A stretch of DNA of 64,000 nt, from assembly GCA_005408345.1 (NCBI GenBank), contig SEMN01000273.1:558001-622000 (forward strand), in the 5' to 3' direction. The translations under genes and the position numbers were made by a program. How positions within the stretch are numbered: position 1 is the stretch's first letter; every line of letters starts with the position of its first letter. The notes below the pieces were generated by a model, which made no database searches, had not been told where the DNA came from, and saw only the letters and a list, made by a program, of their open reading frames with translations. This document shows positions 1 through 12,116 of this stretch, one piece after another. Source of the stretch: Macquaria australasica (lineage: Eukaryota; Chordata; Actinopteri; Centrarchiformes; Percichthyidae).

Positions 1-1335
1 GTGACTCCTGGAAATAGAATTATTTAAACCATTATAAAAACAGGGGATGGCATGTCTCTGAAATCTCTGAGGGCCCATCAACTACCTTTCAAGAGCATCC
101 GGTGTATTTTGGTCTGTATGTCGTCACTCAGGAACAACAACGCCTGAGATGAGTGGAGTAAGAATAATGGCTTATTTTCCTTCACAGCTTCTCTTATTAA
201 AAAAGGAGACCCAGCGTGTATGCCACACTAATGCCCCACTTGTGCATAGATTAAATGAAAACAAAAAGTAGTAAGTGAACATGTACTAATGAGCCTAAAT
301 GGAGCTGTATTGGTAAACCCAGTGGGGGAAAGCCATGCATTAAAGCGGAAATGAGCATGAATGTTATTGGACAGGCCGAGGAGCACTGTAACCAGGCAGG
401 GAGCAGCTGTCAGGATGTGAGTGGAGGAGTTTGCGTCACTAAGGGATAATTCTGAGAAGGAGGCTGAGACCACCAGCTCCAGCTTCAGCTTTTCTCCTCC
501 TCCTCCTCGTCCTCCACCACCCCACCCACTCAGCACTCTCCACAGCCACTCCGGACGTTAGCTACTCTTTCCTTCTCCCACTTCATTGCACTTATACTCT
601 TCACTCTATCTCACATGGTCTTTCTTTTTTCATTTACAACCCATTATTTCCCAGCTTCTGTATCACTTAGACATTAATTTCTATTTTAGACACTTGAGCT
701 CAGGTTGTAATGCAAAGCGGCTTACAATAAGTGAACAGGTATGGTTCAGTGTCTTGTGAGTTTGTGAGTTTCTGTGCCATAAACCTCTATTTCTTATATG
801 ATCAAAAACACAACAGTGAGCCACACCGTTGTATATCAATCCCACATACAATGTCCTGGAGCTGTAAATACTCATCAGACCATCAAATAAGTATTCATCC
901 ATGGCTTAAATTAGTCTCCAACAAATGCAGTATTTACACCTGTTTGAGTAACTGTCTCTACAAACTACAGTGCCCAGCTGTTTTAGGAAATTACTGAGCC
1001 TTTTCTAAACATGAAACTACATATTTGTGACCCATTATAAGTCTTTAGTAGGAACAACTGGACTTCTGGCTGAGAGCAGGAAAGCATTGAGAGACCAACT
1101 GACGCATAGTTGTTTTTGGTCTTTTAATGGGATTTGTTGACAATGTCAGCCTTGTTCTTCAAATGCCATATTAGTTATGTCCCTGCTCAGTAGTTTTGAC
1201 CTTAATACATTTCCATTTTTACCCTCACATTTTTGCTTTTTCACTCAATCACTCACTTGCTTACTCGCTAAAACTAACATTTAGTTGATCAGTTACATTT
1301 CATGACCTCAACATTTTGTATACATTAGAGCAGTA
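1..1335. other. intergenic DNA, no gene recognised
   Basis: No spliced or unspliced gene is visible on either strand. The reading frames present are short, lack domain signatures and are not flanked by credible splice sites. A purine/pyrimidine-biased stretch near 485-530 explains the apparent glycine-rich frame on the minus strand. Confidence 0.6.
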
Positions 1336-1784
1336 TTCATTTATTCTTTTGGCCACTTGGGGGCAGCAGAACAAGCTGTAAACACAGCATTGATCGCAAT
1401 AGTGTTAGCAAACAGTTGTCTTTTTACACATCCAGCAGACAGAGAGCGACGTTAGCATTCATATTTCGGATGACTTGACAAATGTAAGTCTACTGTTCTG
1501 CTCTGCTCTATCTAGCTCTGTTTTGGTCTCCACCAACAGCCGCCTGGAGGTGCTGGAAGTAAGGTTGATGAGAGTGGTGAGAGTGAACCAACACAGTAAA
1601 GAAGTGGGCCATAAAACCAAAATATTGAGCCAAAAGATGCTAAAAACCTCTGCAAAACTGAGAGGAACTGCAGAGTTGGATGATAAAGCTCGGTGGGTTT
1701 GTCAGTAGGAGTGACACCATTCACATTAGACATTGTTATTTGATCCATTGTAAATATAAAAATATTGATTAGTGCAGCTTTAAG
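1336..1784 (+). repeat. dispersed repeat, family A copy 1
   Basis: This stretch shares its layout with 7738-8198: a start reading ggccactt...cagca, then caagctgt.aacac, a middle part with tctgtttt.gt.tc.accaac, and an end reading taaaaatattgatta.. followed by gcagctttaag. The two copies are diverged but colinear in the same orientation, so they are two insertions of one old dispersed family. No transposase frame is present, so it is non-autonomous or a remnant. Confidence 0.7.
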
Positions 1785-2026
1785 ATAATCAATACTTTAG
1801 CTCAAGGGGTGTAGAGCCATGTGACTACAATAAGAAAATGTCAAAATCTAAATACTGTTCACTTTATGTTGTACATCTGACACATTGATGTAGTTTCTAA
1901 ATTATATTAAGTCTAATGTAATTAACAAGCAAAGCACTTTCTGATAAAGTGCATGTTTCCTGATGTTAATGCGTCCACTGGCTGATTATTAGTAATATTT
2001 TTAAGCTGCATGTGCTCCACAGCACA

Positions 2027-2030
<4 letters not shown>

Positions 2031-2058
<28 letters not shown>
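2031..2058. repeat. (CA)n microsatellite
   Basis: A run of about 14 perfect CA units. A second run lies 115 bp downstream, and together they produce spurious valine/cysteine frames on the minus strand. Confidence 0.95.
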
Positions 2059-2172
2059 AAGACACAGACCACCTCCTCCAAACAAGCCTCAACTCGCATA
2101 TTATTAGCTGTCACAACAACGGTTTGCTGTTCTTTTGACCTACCAACCCAAACACAGTAGGTGACACGATGA

Positions 2173-2173
<1 letters not shown>

Positions 2174-2210
<37 letters not shown>
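2174..2210. repeat. (CA)n microsatellite
   Basis: A perfect CA dinucleotide run of about 18 units. Confidence 0.95.
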
Positions 2211-2212
<2 letters not shown>

Positions 2213-2840
2213 CAGAGGCACCAAACACCACACACTGGTTCACAACTCCCAAGCTTGTGTCAGCACGATGCCCTTTTAACTATTATATAAAAAGAATACA
2301 TAACAATAGGTGATTTCATGTGTTTTTATCCCTTCACCTCACCACATCCGTATCTTTACCATTTATAGCAAATTATCTGTAGCTTATTTCTTTTCAGAGT
2401 ATGTGGTGCAGGGAAGATATGACCTTTAAAGCAAGGGAGGAATATCCTGCCTACAGTTCAACATCAGATTGCACATAATGGAGACACCTGAGGGATTATT
2501 TTATGGTACGAAACAAACCAAATACAACAAAAAAACTAAACTAAGACACTAAACAACCCTCACAGTATCTTCATTACATCCCACAATATGAAAGCACCTA
2601 ACAACAAGATCAACATTCTGACTAAGTTGCCTGTAGTATGAAATATGTAACATTAACAAAAGGTCAGGGGTTCATCCAATGGGGAGCACAAATGTGCTCA
2701 ATAAATTCCATGGGAATCTGCTCATGAGACTTTTGATTTATCTTGTCTTTAAGTGGAGTGGCTAGAGGAGATTATGAATATACTGCAAATTTCATGGAAA
2801 TTAGATCATTATTTCCATGATACAGCAGCTTGTCATGTAC

Positions 2841-3162
2841 TTAAAGGGGCAATTCACCAATTTTACACATGTAGCTCAGTTAACTGGTTGCATAATGTCT
2901 TCTGTGGCTGTGGAGGGAGCTTTTCAAAGTTGGAAAAAATGACTCTGGTCATGTCATCTGGATTATTTCAGCTATTTCAAGTAAAACAAACAGGAGGTGT
3001 GGGGTTTAAAAGAAATGGGCACTTGACCCATACTAGAGACTGTCAACATATCTTGGTCGCTGCTTCGGCTTCGGCTGCTTTGAGTTTGTACATTCTTTTT
3101 TAATCTGTCTCTTGAGAGACTTAATGGAAGAGCCCTACTAAATTCCTGGAGTAGCCCTTTAA
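2841..3162. mobile_element. MITE-like element with TTAA ends
   Basis: The left end reads TTAAAGGGGCAATTCACC and the right end, reverse complemented, reads TTAAAGGGCTACTCC. These are short imperfect inverted ends with TTAA at each outer border. A related GGGGAACTCCACCGATTT end occurs at 43,117-43,135 in an slc4a1ap intron. The unit encodes nothing recognisable and is called a non-autonomous element by structure only. Confidence 0.45.
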
Positions 3163-3839
3163 TTGTTGGTTGAGAGAAAATTTGGACCAAAAAAAGATGC
3201 TCACAGTCGAGATTCGCCAAAATCTTCAGGAATCATTCTCTGGGAAACATTTATGCTGTTCAGATCTGTAGGTTGGCGACAGCACCACTGATATCAGCAC
3301 AGAGAAAATATAAGAAAATATCAGATCAGTGGCCAGAAATGGCATTTTAACAAAAAGGCAGAATTTACTGCCAAAGTGCCTTAAAATGAAATAAGTTTTA
3401 ATAACTGCACATCCTTCATCAGTGAAGATTGCATCCCGTTATTTGCTAGCAGCAGGAATCTTGCCCGTCAGTAGATCTACTGTAATGGTTAGGACCCCCT
3501 ACAGCTCCCACATCCTTGGTGGTCCCAGGATCAACGCCTTGGACAGCTGTCGTGAAACAGCTTTGTTCAGAATGTTGTTATTGATTAAAGCTTTCAGATC
3601 AGCACAGTCTTGTTATGACTCAGAAGGCTCCAGACAGATAAAGTCACATTAACTTGATCTCCTGCTGGAAAATGAAATCACAGGTGAACAAATGATGATC
3701 TGTCCGGAGACATCTACTACTCTCATCAAGCTGCAGGGTGGTTCCCATGGATTTTGACTGTTGTATTGGGAATCATGGATTATCCTGAAAAGTCCTATAA
3801 TAATCTACAGTAGCAGTGGGGGGGGGGTATGTGAAAAAA

Positions 3840-4110
3840 ACTATTCCAAACTATTCCTCACAGGGGTTTATGTGAGGAATAGTTTTTTTGGCCGGGAGCA
3901 GTGACTTCCACTATGTCCGCTGACCTGGCAACCTCATGGTGACGACTCCAGATTTCTTTACCTCTGGACAGGTCCAAGCTAGCTGTTTCCCCATCTTTAT
4001 GCTAAGCTAAGCTAACCGGCTGCTGGCTGCAGCTTCATATTTAGTGTACGTGACATGAGAGTGGTGTTGATCTTCTCATCTAACTCTTGGTAAGAAAGCA
4101 AACAAGTGAA
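3840..4110. repeat. dispersed repeat containing a perfect hairpin
   Basis: A 15-bp perfect inverted repeat (3848-3862 against 3871-3885, loop 8 nt) is followed by a segment with the string gctaagctaaccggctgctg, which I recognise as a common percomorph repeat. Related sequence appears at 31,256-31,400 and 32,140-32,230. It is not coding. Confidence 0.6.
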
Positions 4111-6540
4111 TTTCCCAACTTTTAACTATATCTTAATAAGTATATTCTTACCAAGTCCCACCATATGTGGGACAGAATCACACAAAAATGTTATAAATTC
4201 TAAAACAAATGAACAGAAACAGATGGCTTCCTAAATGCCATGCTAAACTTAATAGCTTTGAACTCTGACTAGTTTGAATTTTAGAATTTTATTATCTAGT
4301 ACAAACTTTATGTACAAACTGGTGTTGTTCGATTTTCAAGATTGTCTACCTTTGTGGATTGATTGTTTCTATTTTTTGTGTTATAGAAAGTCCACTGGTA
4401 TTTTTGTTAGAGGGAAAAAGCCACAGTTGAATACAATTACACACAACGCTCAAGTTAATCTTAATCAATTAATTTAGCAGCTCTCACGATGCTGAAATCA
4501 AGCTGTGGATCTGCGCCTCTGACAAGTTGTAGGTGGTTGATTTTGTGGACTTTTAGAATGTTTCATTATGCTTTTACACCCACATCTTTACTTACCTTGC
4601 AGCACTGAATCAAAAGACATTCTCACTTACCCACAAAACCACCCTGGGTACTGTCAGCATGTCCTCACATTCAGTCTCTAATTCATTATCAGTGAGGCTG
4701 TTCCAGAAAATCCTGCTTGATCACATCACACATTGGTCTCTGCTCTCTCTGGTGCTTTTTTTTGAAGCAACTTGTCTCTGTCTGTATATCTTAATCCAGC
4801 TGTCCAAGATCATTGGGAATTCTCTCCCAGGGTGGATTTTTGCTTTCAGCGTGACCCAGATTCGACTGTTCCTGTTCTGCTTGCAATGAGAAGATGTAGT
4901 CACTCATTTACATGACGTTACAAATCTAATTTCTGTTTTGTTTTTGTGTAAATCCAGTAAATAGCATTTGCATTTGAACGTGCTGTGTTACCAGTACTCG
5001 GTGCCATTTATAAAATGTTTTTATTATCATCATTTGCAAACAGAATCTTATGCAATGCAATGTTTAAAGTCGTAGGTAGGAGTGGGTACAGGCAAAAACA
5101 TAGCAGAATGGTCTGAATTGTCTTTCCACTTGCGTAAATGGGAATGATTGTGTCAATTATGATGTCATGCACCGATGTGCATCAGGTCGCTATGGTTACA
5201 CCAATCTTGTGATAGTGAAGCCTTCGGATTGGATTTCCACATAGGCAACAGGTCTGTGAGGGTGAGCTTATGGTGTGAAAAGTTGGATCCAATAATAAAA
5301 AAAAACTTCATGATACTTGTTAAAATCATGATGTGTGTAAATAAGCCACACATCAATGTTTTCTCTGAAACAGTTAGATTTCTTATAAAGCACTGCATTA
5401 CCTTGAATCTATCTTTTCAGATTAATGCATAAACCCTTTAACCTTTCTGTGTGTGGGACAAAATTTCCTTTTCACACCAAAAGTGTCAGTTCCTGCTCCT
5501 CTATATTCAGCTCAGTCCTATATATAGGCCTGCTTGATGAGTCCACAATAGCGTGCTACTTTACATAGTCATACTGATGACCACAGCGTTGTTAGGAGTA
5601 ATGTTATAAAACAGGCAGCCAGTGTGTCCTCCTCCCATCTGTTCTCTCTCCTCTGTCTCCTTTTTCTCTGTGTTCCATGACGCAAAGCCTGAGTGGGAGT
5701 GGACAAACCTTCTGCTCCCTGAGAGGACTGAGTGGGCCGCCGCCATCCGCTGTGTGCGCGCACCAGAGATGAAGGCAGAGATGGAGGTATATGGTAGAAG
5801 AGAGGGTGGGTAGAGATGGGAGACATTTGAACAACAGTGAGTGGAAGGTGAAGGTGACAGTGATTGATACAGAAAAGTAAATAACGGGGATGAATGGGGA
5901 ACAGGAAAGGAGAGAGTGAATGATAGTACAGATTGCAGAATGGGTTTATTGGAGGGAGGAAGACGGGGATGAGTGAGAACATGCAGAGAGAAGGGGTGGG
6001 GAGGAGGAGATGAGGGGATGAGAGGCTAATAATGGGGAGATAAGGATAGAAGAACGGAAGCAGGCGGAAGACACAGACAAACGAGGAAAAGACTGGTTGA
6101 AAAAGAAAAATATCAGGAATTAGAGTGATAGACCTTGAATGACATCTTGCTGGGAAATGATTCAGAGAACAAATGCTTTTCAAATCAACTGATCAAAAAT
6201 CAAATTGGGGTGTCCAGTCAATGGGATCATTTACATGCACATCATCACACAATGCAAATTTTGCAGGTACTCAAAACAGTGCAATGGAGTCATTTACATG
6301 ATTAGTTGAATCTTTTCTCTCATTCAGTCTTCATCGTTATAGTTTGCCTGAAATCTTTTAAGTTATTACATTTAATATTTATATTCTGTTATGTTATGTA
6401 TTTTATTCACTTAATATTGTCATTCTCTTTCTGTAATTGTACTACTGTGTAATCCCTCTTAGGATAGAGGGTGTCATGTTGCACAGAACGTAAACCCCTC
6501 TGAGATAAATTTGTGGCTATAAAAATAAAATTCACTTGAC
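4111..6540. other. intergenic DNA, no gene recognised
   Basis: AT-rich sequence without a supported gene. The region 5600-5760 is more GC-rich and purine/pyrimidine biased and gives overlapping frames on both strands (longest about 200 codons on the minus strand). Those frames are low complexity and show no domain or splice context. Confidence 0.5.
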
Positions 6541-6544
6541 TTAA

Positions 6545-7326
6545 AGCTAGGGTAGGCAGAATCTGTGCACCCTAAGGAAAACCTTCCGCCTCTCTCTCTG
6601 CTGCCTCGTATCACTCCACTAAGCCCCTCCCACCAAACCCACAACTTCGACAGGAAGCAGAAGGAGTCGGTTCCCCTGCGAAACCGTATCCCTCGTAGGG
6701 CTCGCTCTCCACAGCGTGAACCTCACCGAGACCGCGGTCCCTCCTGCCGCGACCTGTTTTCTCAAAGACGCCCCTCCAGCGCTTCACCGCAGAGCAGAGC
6801 GACCCAGGCTTCAGAGGCAGCTGCAACGCCGTCCAGCAGCGGGAAGAGAGGCTAGTACACCACAAACACACACCACTGTCCCCCATCAAGAGTTATTCCC
6901 CACTGTTTGTCATCATGCCTCTTTGCGCCATGGCATTGAACACAATGAGCCTGAAGCTCCGTGTGGAGCCGGGACGTGTTGTTTTGTACAACATGCTGCT
7001 GTAGGCAAAGGAGGTGTTGGAAATTTATCTTATTTAAGTTTCAGGATTTTCCTCCACTGAATCAGGTTTTCACCGTCTGAAGGGACGTGCACACACATCT
7101 GCTCTTGTAGCTCAGCCAATACGAACACACCGTCTCTCTGAAATAACCTGTGATAGGCTAAAGTCTACCGTCACGGGATAGATTTTCTGAAGCCTGAAAA
7201 CAGAGGCTGGGGGGGGGGGGGGCTGAAATGGAGGTCTGCTCTCAGACCACTTGAATTACAATATGCTGCACGGTTAATATGGCATTTTTGCCCAATGACG
7301 CCAAAAGAAAACTGACTACCCCAGCT
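6545..7326. mobile_element. non-autonomous DNA transposon (MITE) flanked by TTAA
   Basis: The left end is AGCTAGGGTAGGCAG and the right end, reverse complemented, is AGCTGGGGTAGTCAG. Both are bordered by TTAA (6541-6544 and 7327-7330). TTAA duplication is typical of piggyBac- and Kolobok-type insertion. The interior is GC-rich at 6580-6860 (an arginine/serine/proline-rich frame there shows no homology I know) and has a G14 run near 7211. No transposase is present, and the superfamily assignment is inferred from the target duplication alone. Confidence 0.65.
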
Positions 7327-7737
7327 TTAAGCTAATTATCTTTGTCATATGTGACCTGTGGGTATTGGAAATATTATTTTCCTGAAGTAACCCCAATACA
7401 GTGTATTAGCTCTGGTCAGCTATGGTTTACATTTGAAAGATAGTCAAGTTTTTTACGAACTGTACACTGAGCAGTGAGCTTACAGGCTAACTAGCTAGCT
7501 CAGTGGTTAGCTACAGTAGCATATCCGCTTTGGTCAAACGTAGAAATACCCCTTCTCCACAGTTGAGAGTTTAATCAAATGTGCTTGCTAGCATAGCATT
7601 AACAATTTTTCATACATTTTCATCAGCTCAAACACAAAAGTAACAAACAGACATATAAAAAAGGTACATACAAGTTAGCTCCTCTCTGGGTGAGTACAAA
7701 GTAAAATTCATCTGAAACAACTAATTCAACCTGAATT

Positions 7738-8198
7738 TATTGATTTATTTGGCCACTTAGCAGCAGTCAACAAGCTGTCAACACAACACTGACATATTAT
7801 CACATTATCACAAGTTAATATGGCGAACATATTAGCAAACACTCAGCAACATTAGCTATCATTTGGATTTATGTTTTCGGCCAGCTCTACAAATCCAGCA
7901 GGCCTACTTTCTGTTCTGTTAGCTCTGTTTTAGTTTCTACCAACTCAGCTAGTCGCTAACTTTGTCCGTCTGCTGTCTGGTGCTGGGCAGCTAACGCATA
8001 GTGGGTTTAGCAGAGCTTTTTCGCTGAAAACAGCCGCTCGCTGTTGCTGGATGAGTGTTGTGGGCAGTAAAAAACCAAAACAATGAGATTAAAAATGCAG
8101 GTGATAATTATTTGTGGCTTCATACCTAGGAGCAACACATTACACATAGTCATTTTTTCCTTAGTTATTATAAAAATATTGATTACAGCAGCTTTAAG
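7738..8198 (+). repeat. dispersed repeat, family A copy 2
   Basis: Colinear with 1336-1784: ggccactt..cagca at the start, tctgttttagtttctaccaa in the middle, and ataaaaatattgatta followed by gcagctttaag at the end. No coding content. Confidence 0.7.
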
Positions 8199-9294
8199 TA
8201 ATTCATTATTAAGAAATGACTTGAATTAAGTAATGAATTGCACTACAAACGGCATCAACACTGATAGAACTGATCTCTTCCTACATATTGTAACTATAGA
8301 ACCCCACTCCCACCTCCACAGTGGCCTGCAATAGATCCCAGAAAACTGATTAGGACGGGAATACAAAATAACTGGTGGAGTGCTAATATGATACAAAACA
8401 CCACTAATAAAACAACTTTGTCATTTGGCTTTTGTAACTTTAGAAAGAGTCTTACCACCACACACCAGTGGTTTGTTCCCAAACAGTGTACACATTGGGA
8501 AATGAGTCTTGAAAGACGAGTGAGGACATAGAGATAGAAATGTAAGTGATATACTATTTTATATATGTAATTAACCAAAAACCCTGTTAGCTTACACACA
8601 TGTGTTGTCATTTTGTGCCAAGATGCAGTACAAATATCACTTATTACTCCACATAATGTTAAGTTTTGCTATAAAATCATATTGTTTTACATAGGCACTT
8701 TCTTAATCAGGTTATTGTCCAATCAACAGTTGCATTTTTATGCTAATTTAAATGTGTCCAGTAAAACAATATATAGTCATGAATCAAAGGCCCTCTGTCT
8801 GTTTACTGATCCCGCCCTCTATTCCTGCCTTCTGCTGCTTTATCTTTAGTAACTCGATCCCCCTCATGATCCATCAGTGGCTATTTTACAATTTGGCTAA
8901 ATCCAGCTCTGAGGTAACAAGTGACACCTTCTGTTTCCATGCTTCCGGTCGCTAGGCAACCTCAGCAATTATGCCACTGCCAAGAGAGGGAAGGGAGGAA
9001 GTAGCACCCCGAGGCCCCCTGCCTCCGTCAATCTTGGCCGCGGCCGGTCAGGCTTCATCCTTCGTCTAAGTGCAGTGCTTCCATACCAAGCCAGTGACGA
9101 GGGCCGCTGTAGCATGCTGTGTTTCCTACTGCTCTCATTATCAGCTCTCTTTCCCGTGTTCCAGAGATACAGTCGTCTGGTAAGGACGTCTATGAGGAAC
9201 TCACTGGTTGCACCAAAACACTCTGCTGCCCTCTGTTGTTCTCTACAGTTTAATGGTGAATAACGGAATTGTTGAACTGAAAAGTTGAAAAATG

Positions 9295-9780
9295 ATTTTT
9301 ATAATTATAACAATCTTTATTTTTCAGAGCACTTTTCAAAACCCAGGTTACAAAGTGCTTTATACAAGCAAATTATCCAAATTAAAATCAGCAATCATAA
9401 AATCAAATGGAGAGGTGATAAAAGACATTAACTGGACCACAATCAAATAGGTGAAATAACTTCCAGTACTTAAAAAAATATATAATAGTTGATAGTGACT
9501 CGGCTAGCTTTATTTCCTAACTGGAAAGGCTCTGTCCCCCTCTAGTTGTAAAGCGGGACTCTGGAATAAAGACCTTTGCCCAAGGAGCTCAAGCTATATG
9601 TACAGGCTCATGTGGGACTGAAAGGTCAGAAATATCGCAAGAAGCAGGGCCACAAAGAGCCTCAAAGGTAGTCACTAACATCCTAAGATCAATCCATACA
9701 TAAACACACTGGGGGCCAGTGTAAGAAGACTAAAACAGGGTCGATGTGGTCACAACTCTTATTTCAGGTGAGAAGCCTGG
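9295..9780. repeat. dispersed repeat with a gtgcttta-type end
   Basis: Begins with a T/A-rich segment and the string ttacaaagtgctttataca, which I recognise as a common fish repeat end. It continues to about 9780 with a segment (gggggccagtgtaagaagac) that resembles other dispersed fish repeats. I see no intact frame. The boundaries are approximate. Confidence 0.45.
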
Positions 9781-9989
9781 CAGCTATATACTGTGTCATC
9801 GGAGATGCCCCTGTATGTATAGAAAGTCTGCACATAATTATTTATTATGAACTTCACACAATCATTCTTCTTTGCTTCAACCCCTTAAGTGGCTTGCTGG
9901 TTGGCACCTCATGCTGTGCAGCCAAACTCTAAACCCTAACTTGTACAGAACTTACATTCTGAGATCCCAACATTTCCAAAGATACCAAA

Positions 9990-10063
9990 TATGTCTATAT
10001 ATTCTATCTATATATTTATATATTATATAATATATAATATCATATAATACTATATATTTCTCT
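9990..10063. repeat. AT-rich low-complexity DNA
   Basis: About 70 bp made almost only of tat/ata words. This is simple sequence and not a promoter. Confidence 0.85.
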
Positions 10064-10079
10064 CTGAAATGTAATGGAG

Positions 10080-10145
10080 TAGATGTATTAAGTTGAAAAA
10101 AAATATTCAAAGTACAGTAAAATACTTGAGTAAATGTACCTAAAA
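10080..10145 (+). repeat. fragment of the 'tacttgagta' repeat family
   Basis: Contains gtacagtaaaatacttgagtaa. Longer members of the same family lie at 16,535-16,840, 25,505-25,690 and 54,955-55,145. Confidence 0.55.
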
Positions 10146-10467
10146 CAACAACCTACTCATTGCTTCTTGCTTCTTGCCTAGATCTTTTTAATGTTTCACT
10201 GAATAAATTCATTTTTTGTCTTTAATTGCCTTTATTTGTTTATGTGACTTTCCCAAGCTTTGCCCAGTGCAAATCTACACAAAAGAATTTTCTTTCTAAT
10301 GTGTTGAATTTATGGGAGAGAAAATGTTTGTTTTTTTCGATAAAGACACTGTACCCTACAGTATAATTTCACATCCAGTGATGGAGCTTTTTGACAAAAC
10401 AAGCTTCTACCAGCAATCAAAAATCAATTGCACTCTTTCAGGTCATCATGCCCTTGTGGTGGATACA

Positions 10468-10508
10468 CACACACGCACGCACGCACGCACGCACGCACAC
10501 GCACACAC
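10468..10508. repeat. (ACGC/AC)n microsatellite
   Basis: ACGC tetranucleotide units flanked by CA units. Confidence 0.9.
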
Positions 10509-11507
10509 GATCCACTGTGTTGACGTAGTCAGAGAGCAATTGCACATTAATTTGACTTTTGAAAGAGGACATGAATCAAGGTTGTGTTCCCAGACAAGGA
10601 TGCTGTACTTTCCATTCAGAGTTTGACCACACTTTGTTCCGCAAGAATGACCATGGTTGGAATAATACTCAAATAGAAGCACTCTGCAGAGGAAAATGCT
10701 TTTGAAGGCCAGCATTGTGTGGCTAACATCTTATGGGAAAGGCTGCACATGTATATTTAAATTCCCACCCCTGGAGAGAGATTTCTAGCAAGGTGTCACT
10801 GTAGGTTAACTTTCACTTCTTGAGTTCAAACATAAAGGATTATAGATTAAAGTGGTATTGTTCAGATAATACTTTGCTGTATTAAAACTGGAAAAATACT
10901 TTTTTTGTTGCTCCTCAGTGTCATCATGTGTTAAAGATTACATGGTTCAGGGCACAAGACCAGCTTGTGGTCAAAGAGGCTTTTTTTAGCAACTGTATCA
11001 GCTGTTTAACCTGCATCATTTCTCCTTTTTTCCTCTATAGTCTTTAGAAATCTCCAGTCATTCAGTGTCTAAAATCACTACCTCCTATCTTCACATGACA
11101 CCTTCATGCGGTTTTGTCATCCCTGCAACCCACTGTATAGTATAAAGGGATATCTCACTCTGTTGCCTTTTTTTATATGACAAATGTGAGTCTGTTTTGG
11201 GTCAACATACATGGTGTTGCTTCTTATTGAAATACATCTATGACAACATATGCTGTGTTTTAATGTGTTATTCATATCATATGTTGTTGTTTTTAAGTAT
11301 CAGAATTGTGTGTTAGGAGTATCTTGAGTAGCTGTTCACTGCATGTCTTGTTTGAAATGTCAGTGTGTCTCTACCTTTCAAATATCTTCAGGGCATTTAC
11401 ATGCATTTCCTGACTCTGTATATTGGTGTATATTGATGGAGAACCATGTGTTGTATTCTCCTAATGTAAGCTATTTCATGCAAGCAGCATGTCTCTATAG
11501 ATAAAGA

Positions 11508-12108
11508 TGTCGGTCTGTCCAGACTGAAATGTCTCAGCAACTATGAGATGGATTTCCATAAAATTTGGTACAGACATCTATGGTCCCCAGAGGATGACTC
11601 CAACTAATTTTGGTGGTCCCCTGACTAGTGCCACCATTTGGTTGACATTTTTGTGTTTTAGTGAAACGTCTCAACAATCATCAGATGGATTGCTATGAAA
11701 GTTGGTACAGATATCCATGCTGCCCAGCAAAAGATGCCTAATGACTTTGGCAATCCTCTGACTTTCCATCTAGTGCCACCAGCAGGTCAAAGTTTTCACA
11801 TTATCACTTAAAATATCTCAATATTTACTTGAACGATTGGCGCAAAATGTTGCACATATATTCATGTTTCCAAGGCGATGTATCCTAATGACTGGTGATC
11901 CCCTAACTTTTAATCTAGCGCCATCATCAGGTATTTTAATTTAGGTTTTTATTATGGCCAAATACCTGCAGAACTAATGACATTGTGTGTAGGGCTAATT
12001 TGTGAATGTCAGCATGCTAACGTGTTAAAATAAGATGGTGAACATGGCAAACATTATATCTGCTGAACTTCAGCATGTTAGCATTGTCAGTGCGAGCATG
12101 TTGATAGT
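11508..12108 (+). repeat. tandem-monomer dispersed repeat, copy 1
   Basis: Built of about three diverged monomers of roughly 130-140 bp, at 11,520-11,655, 11,660-11,800 and 11,805-11,935. Each monomer runs: a 'ctgaaatgtctcagcaa'-like start, 'gatggattgc.atgaaagtt', 'ggtacagacat', 'gatga', 'ctaatgactttgg', and an end word close to 'ctagcgccaccagcaggt'. A tail carries 'gttagcat' words. A second copy lies at 52,945-53,470. Internal tandem structure inside a dispersed unit is unusual. It encodes nothing recognisable. Confidence 0.75.
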
Positions 12109-12116
12109 TTTTAGAG

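Noticed and set aside
2001..2252. Minus-strand frame of 83 codons rich in Cys and Val
   Set aside because: It is produced by two CA microsatellites and has no coding character.
5569..6183. Minus-strand frame of 204 codons, longest outside the genes
   Set aside because: Low-complexity pyrimidine-rich DNA with overlapping frames in the other phases, no domain, no splice or promoter context.
6565..6855. Arg/Ser/Pro-rich frame of 96 codons
   Set aside because: It lies inside a MITE and is explained by the element's GC-rich core.
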